From Ga0077555 sp050187415 (GTDB lineage: Bacteria > Pseudomonadota > Alphaproteobacteria > Rhizobiales > Hyphomicrobiaceae), in assembly GCA_050187415.1 (NCBI GenBank), contig JBFWXN010000001.1:1-64000 (forward strand): a DNA stretch of 64,000 nt. Reading direction: 5' to 3'. Position 1 is the stretch's first letter, and every line of letters begins with the position of its first letter. The position numbers and the translations under genes are program-made. This document shows, piece by piece, positions 8,394 to 18,021 of this stretch. The notes beneath the pieces are model-generated. The model ran no database searches. It was not told where the DNA came from and was given only the letters and a program-made list of their open reading frames with translations.

Positions 8394-9617
8394 ATGACGA
8401 GCAGCGCCGCGCCGACTCCTTCGTTTCGCCGCAACGTGGCGTTGCTCGCCGTCGCCCAGGCGCTCTTCATGTGCACCCAATCGATGGGAATTGCGACGAC
8501 ACCGCTGGCGGGGCATTCGCTGCTCGGTGCCGACAAGTCGCTGGCGACGCTGCCGATCTTCCTCAACCATGCGGGTATCATGCTGACGACGATTCCCGCC
8601 TCGCTGCTGATGGGGCGCATCGGGCGGCGCGCAGGCTTCACCATCGGTGCGGTTCTGGCGATCGTGTTCGGACTGCTGGCGGCCTACGCGGTGACCATCC
8701 GCAGCTTCGAGGTCCTTTGCGTGTCGGCCTTGCTGCAGGGATCGGCCGCGGCGTTCGCCTGGTACTATCGCTTCGCGGCCGCAGACACCTCGCCGGACAG
8801 TTTCAAGCCGAAGGCCATCTCGTACGTGATGGCGGGCGGGATTGCTGCTGGCTTCGTCGGGCCGCAGATCGCCAAATGGACGGTCGACTGGTTCGCGCCG
8901 GTCACGTTCATGGGCGTCTACGTCGCGATTGCGATCACGGGCCTGCTCAGCGTTGTGCTCATGCAATTCCTGCGCATTCCGCGGCTCTCCGCCGAAGAGC
9001 GGGCCGAGGGGGGGCGGCCAATGATTCAAATCATCCGGCAGCCGACCTATATCGCCGCGATCATCTCGTCGATGTTCGGGTACGGCGTGATGACGCTCGT
9101 CATGTCGGCGACCCCACTGGCGATGCTCGCGTGTGGCTTTCATTTCGCCGACAGCGCCACGGTCATCCAGGCGCACATCATCGCGATGTTCCTGCCGTCG
9201 TTCTTCACGGGACACCTGATCCAGCGTTTCGGCGTGCTGACCATCATCGCCACGGGAGCGCTGATCCAGGCCGGGTGTGCCCTGGTCAACATCGCGGGTA
9301 TCGAATTCGCGAACTTCTTGATCGCCAATGCGTTGGTCGGATTGGGCTGGAACTTCACGTATGTCGGCGGATCGACGCTGCTGACGCGGACCTACCGACC
9401 GGCCGAGCGGGCGCGGGTACAGGCGAGCCATGACTTCACGGTGTACGCCACGACGGCAACGGCCGCTGCGCTCGCGGGATTCCTGCAGCAGAAATCCGGC
9501 TGGACGGCGATCAATCTGGCGGCCCTGCCCCTGATGGGCATCGTCATGCTGACCGCCTTGTGGCTGGGGCTGCGGCTGCGGCGGGAGGCGTTGCAAGCGC
9601 ATCAGCCTGCCGAGTAG
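8394..9617 (+). CDS. MFS transporter
   Basis: This is a 12-helix major facilitator of 407 residues. The signature GRIGRRAGFTIGAVLA between helices 2 and 3 (about residues 80-95) is typical of MFS loop 2-3, and hydrophobic spans repeat regularly to the C-terminus. It is a secondary transporter in the inner membrane, more like 12-TM sugar/drug efflux or YfcJ-type carriers than DHA2; the substrate is unknown. ATG 8394 has GAGGA six bases upstream; ATG 8370 is the alternative and would add eight residues. The gene ends about 100 bases before uspA on the same strand. Confidence 0.83.
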   Translation: MTSSAAPTPSFRRNVALLAVAQALFMCTQSMGIATTPLAGHSLLGADKSLATLPIFLNHAGIMLTTIPASLLMGRIGRRAGFTIGAVLAIVFGLLAAYAVTIRSFEVLCVSALLQGSAAAFAWYYRFAAADTSPDSFKPKAISYVMAGGIAAGFVGPQIAKWTVDWFAPVTFMGVYVAIAITGLLSVVLMQFLRIPRLSAEERAEGGRPMIQIIRQPTYIAAIISSMFGYGVMTLVMSATPLAMLACGFHFADSATVIQAHIIAMFLPSFFTGHLIQRFGVLTIIATGALIQAGCALVNIAGIEFANFLIANALVGLGWNFTYVGGSTLLTRTYRPAERARVQASHDFTVYATTATAAALAGFLQQKSGWTAINLAALPLMGIVMLTALWLGLRLRREALQAHQPAE

Positions 9618-9721
9618 CTGGCGCAGCCGGCCGCCGCGGGGTAGCTTGATCCGCATCAATAGCGGCGGCGCGTGAAGCTCGCACATTAACGGAAGCGACG
9701 GACGATCACGAAGGATCACCC

Positions 9722-10159
9722 ATGTACAAGCATCTTCTCATCGCGACAGACGGATCTGAACTCGCCCAGAAAGCTGCGGTGCACGGGTTTGCGCTTGCCA
9801 AGGCCCTCGGAGCCAAAGTGACGATCGTGACCGTCACGGAACCATGGACAGCCGTCGTGCCGGGCGAGATGGGCATGGCTTTTCCCGTCGATGAATACGA
9901 GAAGGGCGCCTCGGAGAATGCCGCGAACATTCTCGCGGCGGTCAAGAAGGATGCGGATGCGGCCGGCATTGCCGCCGATACCGTGCACATGGCGGACCAG
10001 TATCCCGCGGACGGCATCATCGCCACGGCCAAGGAAAAGGGCTGCGATCTCATCGTGATGGCGAGCCATGGCCGGCGCGGCATTTCCCGCCTGCTGATCG
10101 GCAGCCAGGCCAACCAAGTCGTGATCCATTCGGAAGTGCCCGTTCTGGTCGTCCGCTAA
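9722..10159 (+). CDS. universal stress protein UspA family
   Basis: This single-domain cytoplasmic Usp has 145 residues. It starts with YKHLLIATDGSELAQKAA and ends with the nucleotide-binding signature ASHGRRGISRLLIGSQ...VPVLVVR, which fits the G-x2-G-x9-G(S/T) pattern of ATP-binding Usp proteins. These proteins bind ATP and help cells survive stress or starvation. It stands alone between a transporter and a dehydrogenase, with its own Shine-Dalgarno (AAGGATC) upstream of the ATG. The stop codon sits in a small GC hairpin (GTCCGC/GCGGAC) without a T-tract. Confidence 0.92.
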   Translation: MYKHLLIATDGSELAQKAAVHGFALAKALGAKVTIVTVTEPWTAVVPGEMGMAFPVDEYEKGASENAANILAAVKKDADAAGIAADTVHMADQYPADGIIATAKEKGCDLIVMASHGRRGISRLLIGSQANQVVIHSEVPVLVVR

Positions 10160-10288
10160 GGCGGACGCCTGGGCAGGGATGCGGTCACCGGCCGAGGCCG
10201 GGCGACCTTGCCTTCCGTGTCGACGTCACACCGCCTAAGCTCACGGTTTCAACCGGTCATGTGAGAGACCGAAGAACGGGAGAGGCGC

Positions 10289-11047
10289 ATGCGTGGGCTC
10301 GAAGGCAAGGCGGCGATCGTCACGGGGGGCGCTGGCGGGATCGGGTCTGCCATCTGCCGCCGGCTCGCCGAAGAAGGTGCCAGAGTGGGCGTCTTCGATC
10401 TGAGGTCGGAGGCGGCCGAGCGCGTCGCCTCACAGATCGGTCATGGCGCCACGGCGCATGCGTGTGACATCACCGACCTGAAGAGTGTCGAAGCTGCGGT
10501 TGCTGCATTCGAGGCGGAGAGCGGGCCGACGGACGTTCTGGTCAACAACGCGGGGTGGGACAAGTTCGCCTACTTCCTCGAAACGAGCCCCGAGGACTGG
10601 GACAAGATCATCGCCATCAATCTGCGCGGGCCGATCCATCTGCATCACGCCGTGCTGAAGGGGATGCAGGCCCGGCGGCGCGGGCGCGTCGTCAACATCG
10701 CATCCGACGCGGGGCGCGTCGGCTCGTCGATGGAAGCGGTCTATTCGGCCTGCAAGGGCGGCATCATCGCCTTCACCAAGACGATCGCACGGGAGATGGC
10801 GCGCTCGAACGTGACGGTCAATTGCGTCTGCCCGGGCCCGACCGATACGCCTCTGCTCGCGCAATTCCTGGGAAAGGGCGAGCAAGGCGAGAAAGCCTAC
10901 GAAGGCTTGAAGCGCGCCATTCCGCTGAAGCGCCTCGGCCAGCCCGACGATCCTGCCGGCATCGTCGCCTTCCTCGCCAGCGACGACGCCGCCTTCATGA
11001 CCGGTCAGGTGATTTCAGTCTCGGGCGGGCTCACGATGAGCGGCTGA
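10289..11047 (+). CDS. badH: SDR dehydrogenase, BadH-like
   Basis: This is a classical NAD(P)-dependent SDR of 252 residues with TGGAGGIGSAICRRLAEEGA at the N-terminus, NNAGWD at about 88, NIASDAGRVGSS...YSACKGG (Ser-Tyr-Lys), and PGPTDTPLL before the C-terminal TGQVISVSGGLTMSG. From memory these segments closely resemble 2-hydroxycyclohexanecarboxyl-CoA dehydrogenase (BadH) of alicyclic acid degradation in Rhodopseudomonas. No other bad gene is adjacent, so the symbol is tentative; a general 3-hydroxyacyl-CoA dehydrogenase role is equally possible. AGAGGC lies just before the ATG. The gene converges with bacterioferritin across 13 bases. Confidence 0.8.
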   Translation: MRGLEGKAAIVTGGAGGIGSAICRRLAEEGARVGVFDLRSEAAERVASQIGHGATAHACDITDLKSVEAAVAAFEAESGPTDVLVNNAGWDKFAYFLETSPEDWDKIIAINLRGPIHLHHAVLKGMQARRRGRVVNIASDAGRVGSSMEAVYSACKGGIIAFTKTIAREMARSNVTVNCVCPGPTDTPLLAQFLGKGEQGEKAYEGLKRAIPLKRLGQPDDPAGIVAFLASDDAAFMTGQVISVSGGLTMSG

Positions 11048-11060
11048 CGGGGGGCGACGC

Positions 11061-11558
11061 TCAATCGTCTTCCTCGGAATCGCCCGACACCGACGAGATC
11101 TGGCGGGCGATATAGGTCTGCTCGCCCATCAGCTCCATGCGGCTCAGTTGCTCCTCGAGGAAATCGATGTGCCCTTCCTCGTCCTTGAGCGTGCGCATGA
11201 AAAGCTCGAACGAGCCCGTATCGCCGGCCTCCTGACACTCGCGGGCCGCCTTGTCGTAGAACGCACGGGCCTCGAGCTCCATCTTGAGCTGACGCTCGAA
11301 AATGCCTTTCACCGACTTGGGATACTCGATCTCGTCGAGCTCACGCACGTTCGGCTTGCCTTCGAGGAACAGCATGCGCGCCAGGAAGCGGCTGGCGTGG
11401 CCACCTTCCTCCTTCACCTCGTTGAACATGTGCTTGGCCAGGCGGTCGACGCCCCAATCCTCGAGCGCATGAGCCTGCAGGAGATATTGATTGACCGTGG
11501 TCAGCTCCATCGTCGCAGCGCGTTGAAGGTGCTTCAGGGAAACTGCCGGGCCTTTCAT
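11061..11558 (-). CDS. bfr: bacterioferritin
   Basis: This ferritin-like four-helix protein of 165 residues stores iron as a 24-mer, often with haem at subunit interfaces. Ferroxidase ligands are visible as Glu in TMELTTVNQYLLQAH near residue 18, EEGGHASRFL (Glu and His, about 50-54) and LKDEEGHIDFLEEQL (Glu and His, about 127-130). The Met usually binding haem (position 52 in family numbering) is not in its standard context here: the segment reads EEGGHASRFLARM. The C-terminus is acidic (GDSEEDD). ATG 11558 is preceded by AAGGAG. The gene is alone on its strand and diverges from the ThDP enzyme; I see no clear Fur or Irr box. Confidence 0.9.
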   Translation of the reverse strand: MKGPAVSLKHLQRAATMELTTVNQYLLQAHALEDWGVDRLAKHMFNEVKEEGGHASRFLARMLFLEGKPNVRELDEIEYPKSVKGIFERQLKMELEARAFYDKAARECQEAGDTGSFELFMRTLKDEEGHIDFLEEQLSRMELMGEQTYIARQISSVSGDSEEDD

Positions 11559-11776
11559 GGAATAACTCCTTTCATGTGGACGTCGAATAGGGCACGCAGA
11601 AACGGACCAGCGTCGCCGCGCCTTGCATCAACGCGGCAGCGTGACGAAAGTTCTGGTGTGGGTCGAGGTCGAAACATTGATGCTGCGCAAAGAGCGACCG
11701 TTTCGCCGATGACTCGCCACAGGCAGTCGGGCATGCCACCCTGCCGATGCCGGCAAGAACGCGGAGGTCCGACGCC

Positions 11777-13417
11777 ATGACATCGAGCAACCTAGCAAGG
11801 CTCGACGCCGCAGAATGTGTCATCAAGACGCTTTCGGCGAACGGCATCGACCAGCTCTATTGTCTGCCGGGCGTGCAGAACGACGATTTCTTCGATGCGC
11901 TGGCGCGACACGGTGAGCCGCTCAAGCCGATCCATACGCGCCACGAGCAGGCGACGGCCTACATGGCGCTCGGCGCGGCGATGGCAACGGGTAAGCCGCA
12001 AGCTTATTGCGTGGTGCCCGGGCCGGGGTTCCTCAACACCACCACGGCGCTTGCGACGGCCCAATCACTTTACCAGCCGGTTCTCGCCATCTCGGGTCAG
12101 ATCTTCGAGGACAGGATCGGCAAAGGCCTCGGCTACCTGCACGAGATACCGGATCAGCTCGGCATCATGCGCACGCTCACCAAATGGGCCGGGCATATCG
12201 ACGGTGCCGAGGATGCGGGACCGAAGGCGCGGGAAGCCTTTCGGCAAGCCATATCCGGCGTGCCTGGTCCCGTCGGCCTCGAATGCGGATGGGACGTGTG
12301 GAAACGCGCCGCCGACGTCGCTTTCGACCACGAGCCGGTGCGACGCGAGACGCCGGCCATCGACGAGGACGCGGCAGAGGCGGCCGCCCGGCTGCTCGCC
12401 GGCTCGAAGCGCCCGATGATCTGGGTAGGCGGCGGCGCGCTCGATGCGGGGCCCGAGGTCTTGAAACTTGCCGAAATGCTCGAGTCCCCCGTCGTCTCTT
12501 TCAGGACGGGCGCCGGCGTCATCGACACGCGGCACCCGCTCGCCCTGCGTACACCCGGCGCCTACAGGCTCTGGAAGGACGTCGACGTCCTGCTCGGCGT
12601 CGGCACGCGGCTGCACACCCAGCTCGACTGGGGCACCGACGACCAGATGAAGATCATTCACCTCGACATCGATGCGACGCGACCGGGGCGTATCCGAAAG
12701 CCGGACGTGGCGCTGATCGCTGACGCCAGGCAAGGCATCGCGGCCATCATCGCTCGCCTCGGGCGCCACCTCGGCAAACGCGAAAGCCGCCGGGACGAGC
12801 TTGCGCAAGCAGGCGTCCAGGCCGAGCGCGAGCTTGCCGATCTCGCCCCGCAGAAGGCCTGGATCGACGCCATTCGCGCTGGCCTGCCGGACGACGGCAT
12901 CCTGGTCGAGGAGTTGACGCAGGTAAGCTATGTCAGCCGTGTCATGTATCCCGTCTATGCGCCGCGCACATACATTTCGTCGGGCTATCAAGGCACCCTC
13001 GGATGGGGCTATTCGACTGCGCTCGGCGTCAAGGCTGCGATGTCCGGCCGGCCCGTCGTCTCGGTTTCGGGTGACGGCGGCTTCATGTTCGGCATGCAGG
13101 AGATGGCAACGGCCGTGCGGCACAATATCGGACTGGTCGCCATCGTGTTCAACGATAGCGCCTACGGCAATGTGCGCCGCATGCAGCAGCTCAACTATGA
13201 CGGTCGCGTCATCGCGAGCGATCTGAAGAATCCGGATTTCGTGAAGCTCGGCGACAGCTTCGGCATCCGCGCGACGCGGGCCGATGCGCCAGCCCAGCTC
13301 ATCACGCAGATGACGGAGGCGCTGAAATCCGGGGAGCCGGCATTGATCGAGGTTCCGGTCGGTGCCTTCCCGGATCCGTGGCGGCTCTTCTATCGGAAGA
13401 AGCTTCGCGGCACCTGA
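11777..13417 (+). CDS. ThDP-dependent decarboxylase/acetolactate synthase-like enzyme
   Basis: This thiamine diphosphate enzyme of 546 residues has the three-domain POX/AHAS layout. The N-terminal Pyr domain carries the cofactor-activating Glu57 in TRHEQATAYMALG. A central domain with DHEP...IWVGGGA follows. The C-terminal PP domain has the ThDP/Mg motif starting GDGGFMFGMQEMATA (from residue 432) and ending FNDSAYGN. It decarboxylates a 2-oxo acid, or condenses two; similarity by eye is to the benzoylformate decarboxylase/acetolactate synthase large-subunit group. No ilvH-type regulatory subunit follows, which argues against branched-chain synthesis. GGAGG precedes ATG 11777. An aldehyde dehydrogenase follows 166 bases later, suggesting 2-oxo acid to aldehyde to acid. 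Confidence 0.82.
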   Translation: MTSSNLARLDAAECVIKTLSANGIDQLYCLPGVQNDDFFDALARHGEPLKPIHTRHEQATAYMALGAAMATGKPQAYCVVPGPGFLNTTTALATAQSLYQPVLAISGQIFEDRIGKGLGYLHEIPDQLGIMRTLTKWAGHIDGAEDAGPKAREAFRQAISGVPGPVGLECGWDVWKRAADVAFDHEPVRRETPAIDEDAAEAAARLLAGSKRPMIWVGGGALDAGPEVLKLAEMLESPVVSFRTGAGVIDTRHPLALRTPGAYRLWKDVDVLLGVGTRLHTQLDWGTDDQMKIIHLDIDATRPGRIRKPDVALIADARQGIAAIIARLGRHLGKRESRRDELAQAGVQAERELADLAPQKAWIDAIRAGLPDDGILVEELTQVSYVSRVMYPVYAPRTYISSGYQGTLGWGYSTALGVKAAMSGRPVVSVSGDGGFMFGMQEMATAVRHNIGLVAIVFNDSAYGNVRRMQQLNYDGRVIASDLKNPDFVKLGDSFGIRATRADAPAQLITQMTEALKSGEPALIEVPVGAFPDPWRLFYRKKLRGT

Positions 13418-13583
13418 GTCGATATATCTGTAATAATATTTCGGACTTGCTCGAAGCGGCACCGCGACGTTAGCTTGCGGTCATAGTCATGCAGCGAGGC
13501 CGAGACGGTGTGGCTTCGGCCCGTCTCGAGGGCAGGGTGTTCCCAGCGGGACATCAACGGCTACCAACCGAAAAGGAAATGAC

Positions 13584-15071
13584 ATGGCATCGAGAGCCAC
13601 GGCAGCCGCCGTTCAATCCGTTCGTATGCAACCGATGTTCATCAATGGCGACTGGGTCGCTGCCGCAAGCGGGGACGTGCTCGGCGTCGAGGCGCCCGGC
13701 ACGCGGCAGATCATCGCCAACGTGCCACGGGGCGGCGCCGCCGATATCGGGAAGGCGGTCGATGCCGCCGCCAAGGCGTTTCCAGGTTGGAGCCGCGTGG
13801 TTCCGCGCGATCGCGGCCGGATGCTGCAAAAAATCGCGGACGCCATGGAGGCGCGGGTCGAAGAGCTGTCGCGCATTCTCGCGGAGGAAACGGGCAACGC
13901 CATCCGCACTCAGGCGCGGGGGGAAGCGCGAAGCGCCGTCGATATCATGCGTTACTTCGGCGGCCTTGCGAGCGAGCTCAAGGGGGAGACGGTGCCGCTC
14001 GGCGAGCATGTGCTTTCCTACACGCGACGCGAGCCGATCGGCGTTGTCGGTGCGATCATTCCCTGGAATGCGCCAGTTGCGCTCGCGGCCCTGAAGATCG
14101 CGCCGGCGCTGTGCGCCGGCAACACGCTGGTGCTGAAGGCTGCGGAAGATGCGCCGCTCGGCGTGCTCGAGATGACGCGCATCTGCGCCGAGTACCTGCC
14201 GAAGGGCGTGCTCAACGTCGTCACGGGGCTCGGCGAGGAAGCCGGCGCCGCGCTCTCCGAGCATCCGACCGTGCGCAAGATGTCTTTCACCGGCTCGACC
14301 GAGGTCGGCAAGATCATCATGCGCGCGGCTGCCGAGCGTATCGTGCCGGTCAGCCTGGAGCTTGGCGGCAAGAGCCCCTCGGTGGTCTTTCCGGACGCCA
14401 ACGAGGATTGGGCCATCGACGGCATCATCGCGGCCATGCGGTTCACGCGTCAGAGCCAGTCGTGCACGGCGGGATCGCGCCTCTTTCTGCACGCCGACAT
14501 CTTCGACAGCTTCCTCGAGAAGCTCGCCGACAAAACGTCGAAGCTAAAGATCGGCGACCCTCTCGACGAGGCGAGCGATATCGGCGCGATCATCAACGAG
14601 AAGCAGTTCAAGAAAGTTTGCGGATATGTCGACGAAGGTCTGAAGCTGCCGGGATCGAAAGTGCTGCTGGGCGGTCTGCCGCCCACCGAGGGTCCGCTTT
14701 CACAGGGCTATTTCGCCCTGCCGACGGTGTTCGCCAATGCGGCCAACGACTGGCGCCTCGCGCGCGAGGAGATTTTCGGGCCGGTGCTGGTCGCCATCCG
14801 CTGGACGGACGAGGCCGATGTCATTCGCCTCGCCAACGAGACGCACTATGGGCTGGCCGCCTACGTGTGGACCAAAGACATCGGCCGGGCGCTCAGAACG
14901 GCGCATGCCATCGAAGCGGGCTGGGTGCAAGTCAACCAAGGGCTCGGCCAGTTCCCAGGGCAATCCTACGGCGGCGTGAAGCAATCCGGCATTGGACGTG
15001 AGCAATCCCTCGAAGGGATGCTCGACAGCTTCACTCAGCGCAAGAGCGTCACCGTCAACCTTGCAGTTTAA
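13584..15071 (+). CDS. aldehyde dehydrogenase (NAD(P)+)
   Basis: This canonical ALDH of 495 residues oxidises an aldehyde to the carboxylic acid. Visible motifs are the Rossmann-side segment PWNAPVALAALKIAPALCAGN (161-180), FTGSTEVG (235-242), the general base Glu259 in LELGGKSPSVVF, and the nucleophile Cys294 in SQSCTAGSRLFL. Late segments EIFGPVLVAIRW and SGIGREQSLEGM are also typical. AAAGGAAATG sits before the ATG at 13584. The preceding ThDP decarboxylase on the same strand could supply its aldehyde; the 166-base gap contains an AT-rich stretch that may be a separate promoter. The gene converges with frmA. Confidence 0.9.
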   Translation: MASRATAAAVQSVRMQPMFINGDWVAAASGDVLGVEAPGTRQIIANVPRGGAADIGKAVDAAAKAFPGWSRVVPRDRGRMLQKIADAMEARVEELSRILAEETGNAIRTQARGEARSAVDIMRYFGGLASELKGETVPLGEHVLSYTRREPIGVVGAIIPWNAPVALAALKIAPALCAGNTLVLKAAEDAPLGVLEMTRICAEYLPKGVLNVVTGLGEEAGAALSEHPTVRKMSFTGSTEVGKIIMRAAAERIVPVSLELGGKSPSVVFPDANEDWAIDGIIAAMRFTRQSQSCTAGSRLFLHADIFDSFLEKLADKTSKLKIGDPLDEASDIGAIINEKQFKKVCGYVDEGLKLPGSKVLLGGLPPTEGPLSQGYFALPTVFANAANDWRLAREEIFGPVLVAIRWTDEADVIRLANETHYGLAAYVWTKDIGRALRTAHAIEAGWVQVNQGLGQFPGQSYGGVKQSGIGREQSLEGMLDSFTQRKSVTVNLAV

Positions 15072-15077
15072 GGAGCA

Positions 15078-15110
15078 CGGCCCTTCCCGCCGGCATGACG
15101 GGTGGGGCCG
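15078..15110. terminator. convergent hairpin between ALDH and frmA
   Basis: A 12-bp stem with two mismatches (CGGCCCTTCCCG against CGGGTGGGGCCG) and a 9-base loop lies in the 57-base gap between two convergent genes. It lacks a T-tract, so function as a bidirectional terminator is inferred from position. Confidence 0.45.
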
Positions 15111-15128
15111 CGTTCCAAGCCGGTAACT

Positions 15129-16256
<1,128 letters not shown>

Positions 16257-16330
16257 GGGCGATCTCCTCGGGTCTGGAACTCGGCAATCGTGAGCCTGCT
16301 GCAGACTTGAACCGTGCGGGGAAGCTCCGG

Positions 16331-16831
16331 TCAAGGTCGCCGGGCGCCGAGGTCCAGCCGCAGGAAGACGGTGCCGGCGATAGGCGTATCGTAATAAGGC
16401 GCCGTCGCGACGAAGCCGAGGCTGCGATAGAGGGCGATCGCGCCTCGCATCGACGGCAAGGTGTCCAGGCGCATCTCTCGGCAACCGAGGCTGCGGGCTT
16501 CGGCAATGATGGCTTGCGCGAGGCGCCGACCGAGTCCCACGCCCCGGCCTTCGGGTGCCACGTAAAGGCGCTTCATTTCGCAGCCGCCGTCGTCACCGAG
16601 CGGACGCAGGGCGACGCAGCCGACCGGTTCTCCACCCGCGTCGCGCGCGATCAGCAGGGCCCCTCGTGGAGGCGCGTATTTGCCGGGAAGCGTGGCGAGT
16701 TCGGCCGAGAAGTCCTGAAAGGCGAGATCGACGCCGAGCGACGCCGCATAGGCGCGCATCAGCTCGGCCGCCGCCGCCATGTCGGCGGGGGAGGTCGCAG
16801 GTGCTATGACGACGTCTAGCGGCACACCCAT
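16331..16831 (-). CDS. GNAT family N-acetyltransferase
   Basis: This small acetyl-CoA-dependent acyltransferase has about 166 residues. The core reads CEMKRLYVAPEGRGVGLGRRLAQAI, containing the R/Q-x-x-G-x-G/A acetyl-CoA loop, followed by MRLDTLPSMRGAIALYRSLGF, a classical GNAT C-terminus. The substrate is unknown. The start is uncertain: ATG 16831 has GAGGA only two bases away, GTG 16825 has the same element at eight bases, and TTG 16846 would overlap the upstream stop codon as TTGA. All are compatible with translational coupling to the DUF808 gene, which ends at 16843. Confidence 0.82.
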   Translation of the reverse strand: MGVPLDVVIAPATSPADMAAAAELMRAYAASLGVDLAFQDFSAELATLPGKYAPPRGALLIARDAGGEPVGCVALRPLGDDGGCEMKRLYVAPEGRGVGLGRRLAQAIIAEARSLGCREMRLDTLPSMRGAIALYRSLGFVATAPYYDTPIAGTVFLRLDLGARRP

Positions 16832-16842
16832 CGTCCTCGTGC

Positions 16843-17817
16843 TCAATGCTGCGTCACACGTTGGCTAAGGAGCGCTTGGCCCAGCCGCGTGAGAGGAGCG
16901 ACGACGTAGGTTGCGAACGGGATCAGGATGAAGCCGATGACAACCCCGACGAGGCCGTCGAGCGTCGCCTTGACGATCCATTCCGCGGCTGCGCCGGCCA
17001 CGGGCGAGGCGTCCGCCACGGCACGTGCGATGTCATGAATGACGTGCTCCGGGCCGGCGAAGCCGATACCGCCGAGCCCATGCAGAACGATCGAACCACC
17101 CACCCATAGCATTGCCGCGGTGCCGACGGTACTGATCACATTCATCACAGTCGGCATGCCGATGACGATCGCCCTGCCGAGAGCGCGCGTGGCGTCCAGC
17201 CGGCCGATCTGGCTGAGCTTCAGGCCCACGTCGTCCGCCTTCACCAGCACCGCCACGCTTCCATAGACGAGCGCCGTGATACCGATGGCGACCGCCGCCA
17301 GCGCAGCGCCCGAGATCCAGATATCCTGGGACGCGACCGTCGCGAGGGCGATGGCCATGATCTCGGCCGACAGGATAAAATCGGTCTTGATAGCGCCCGC
17401 AACGCGCTGGCGCTCAAGGCGAGCGGCGTCGAGCGCCTCCGGCCGTTCATGGGGATCGGTGTGGGGTAAAAAGAGATGCAGTAGCTTTTCCGCGCCCTCG
17501 AAACAGAGGTAGGCGCCGCCGAGCATGAGCAGGGGCGTCACCAGCCAAGGCGCAAAGGCATTGAGTACAAGCGCGGCGGGCAACAGGATGACGAGTTTGT
17601 TGAACAGCGAGCCTCGGGCAATCTGCCAGACGATCGGCAGTTCACGTGCCGCTGGCAGCCCGTGCACGTATTTCGGAGTGACCGCACTGTCGTCGATGAC
17701 CACCCCGGCGGCTTTGGCGCCTGCCTTGGCGGCATGCGCGGCGACGTCGTCGAGCTGAGCGGCAGCGAGCTTGGCGAGCGCGGCCACGTCGTCGAGCAAG
17801 GCAAGCAAGCCGCTCAT
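16843..17817 (-). CDS. DUF808 family membrane protein (YedI-like)
   Basis: This inner-membrane protein of 324 residues belongs to the DUF808/YedI family of unknown function. The N-terminus is the characteristic MSGLLALLDDVAALAK, followed by DDSAVTPKYVHG near residue 43. Membrane spans then include KLVILLPAALVLNAFAPWLV, and the loop AGAIKTDFILSAEIMAIALA is a family landmark. Start ATG 17817 begins exactly at the conserved N-terminus; the upstream open frame to 17934 is not conserved. It is probably co-transcribed with the GNAT gene. No function can be inferred from the neighbours. Confidence 0.88.
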   Translation of the reverse strand: MSGLLALLDDVAALAKLAAAQLDDVAAHAAKAGAKAAGVVIDDSAVTPKYVHGLPAARELPIVWQIARGSLFNKLVILLPAALVLNAFAPWLVTPLLMLGGAYLCFEGAEKLLHLFLPHTDPHERPEALDAARLERQRVAGAIKTDFILSAEIMAIALATVASQDIWISGAALAAVAIGITALVYGSVAVLVKADDVGLKLSQIGRLDATRALGRAIVIGMPTVMNVISTVGTAAMLWVGGSIVLHGLGGIGFAGPEHVIHDIARAVADASPVAGAAAEWIVKATLDGLVGVVIGFILIPFATYVVAPLTRLGQALLSQRVTQH

Positions 17818-18021
17818 CTCAGTCCCTCGTATCCTTGCACGATTCCCCTCTGGCGGCCGCTCGAGGTGCCGTCCAAGGCTTATCGCCATCCGGCGTGCGT
17901 TGCGCAAGTCGAACGCGGCCGGTGATGCGGGCATTGGCAGCCGATGCGATCGCCTCTAGCATCATCGGGCATGTGCGAATGCGTCGCGGCCGCCCGGACG
18001 GGACCAGATCAGAGGCGAACG

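Noticed and set aside
7593..9719. Long minus-strand open frame over the MFS gene
   Set aside because: It is opposite the hydrophobic MFS coding sequence and continues out of frame past the decarboxylase-like gene; Gln/Arg/His-rich, no motif.
11777..13417. Biosynthetic acetolactate synthase (ilvB/ilvI)
   Set aside because: No small regulatory subunit gene follows, and the partner is an aldehyde dehydrogenase; a catabolic decarboxylase is more consistent.
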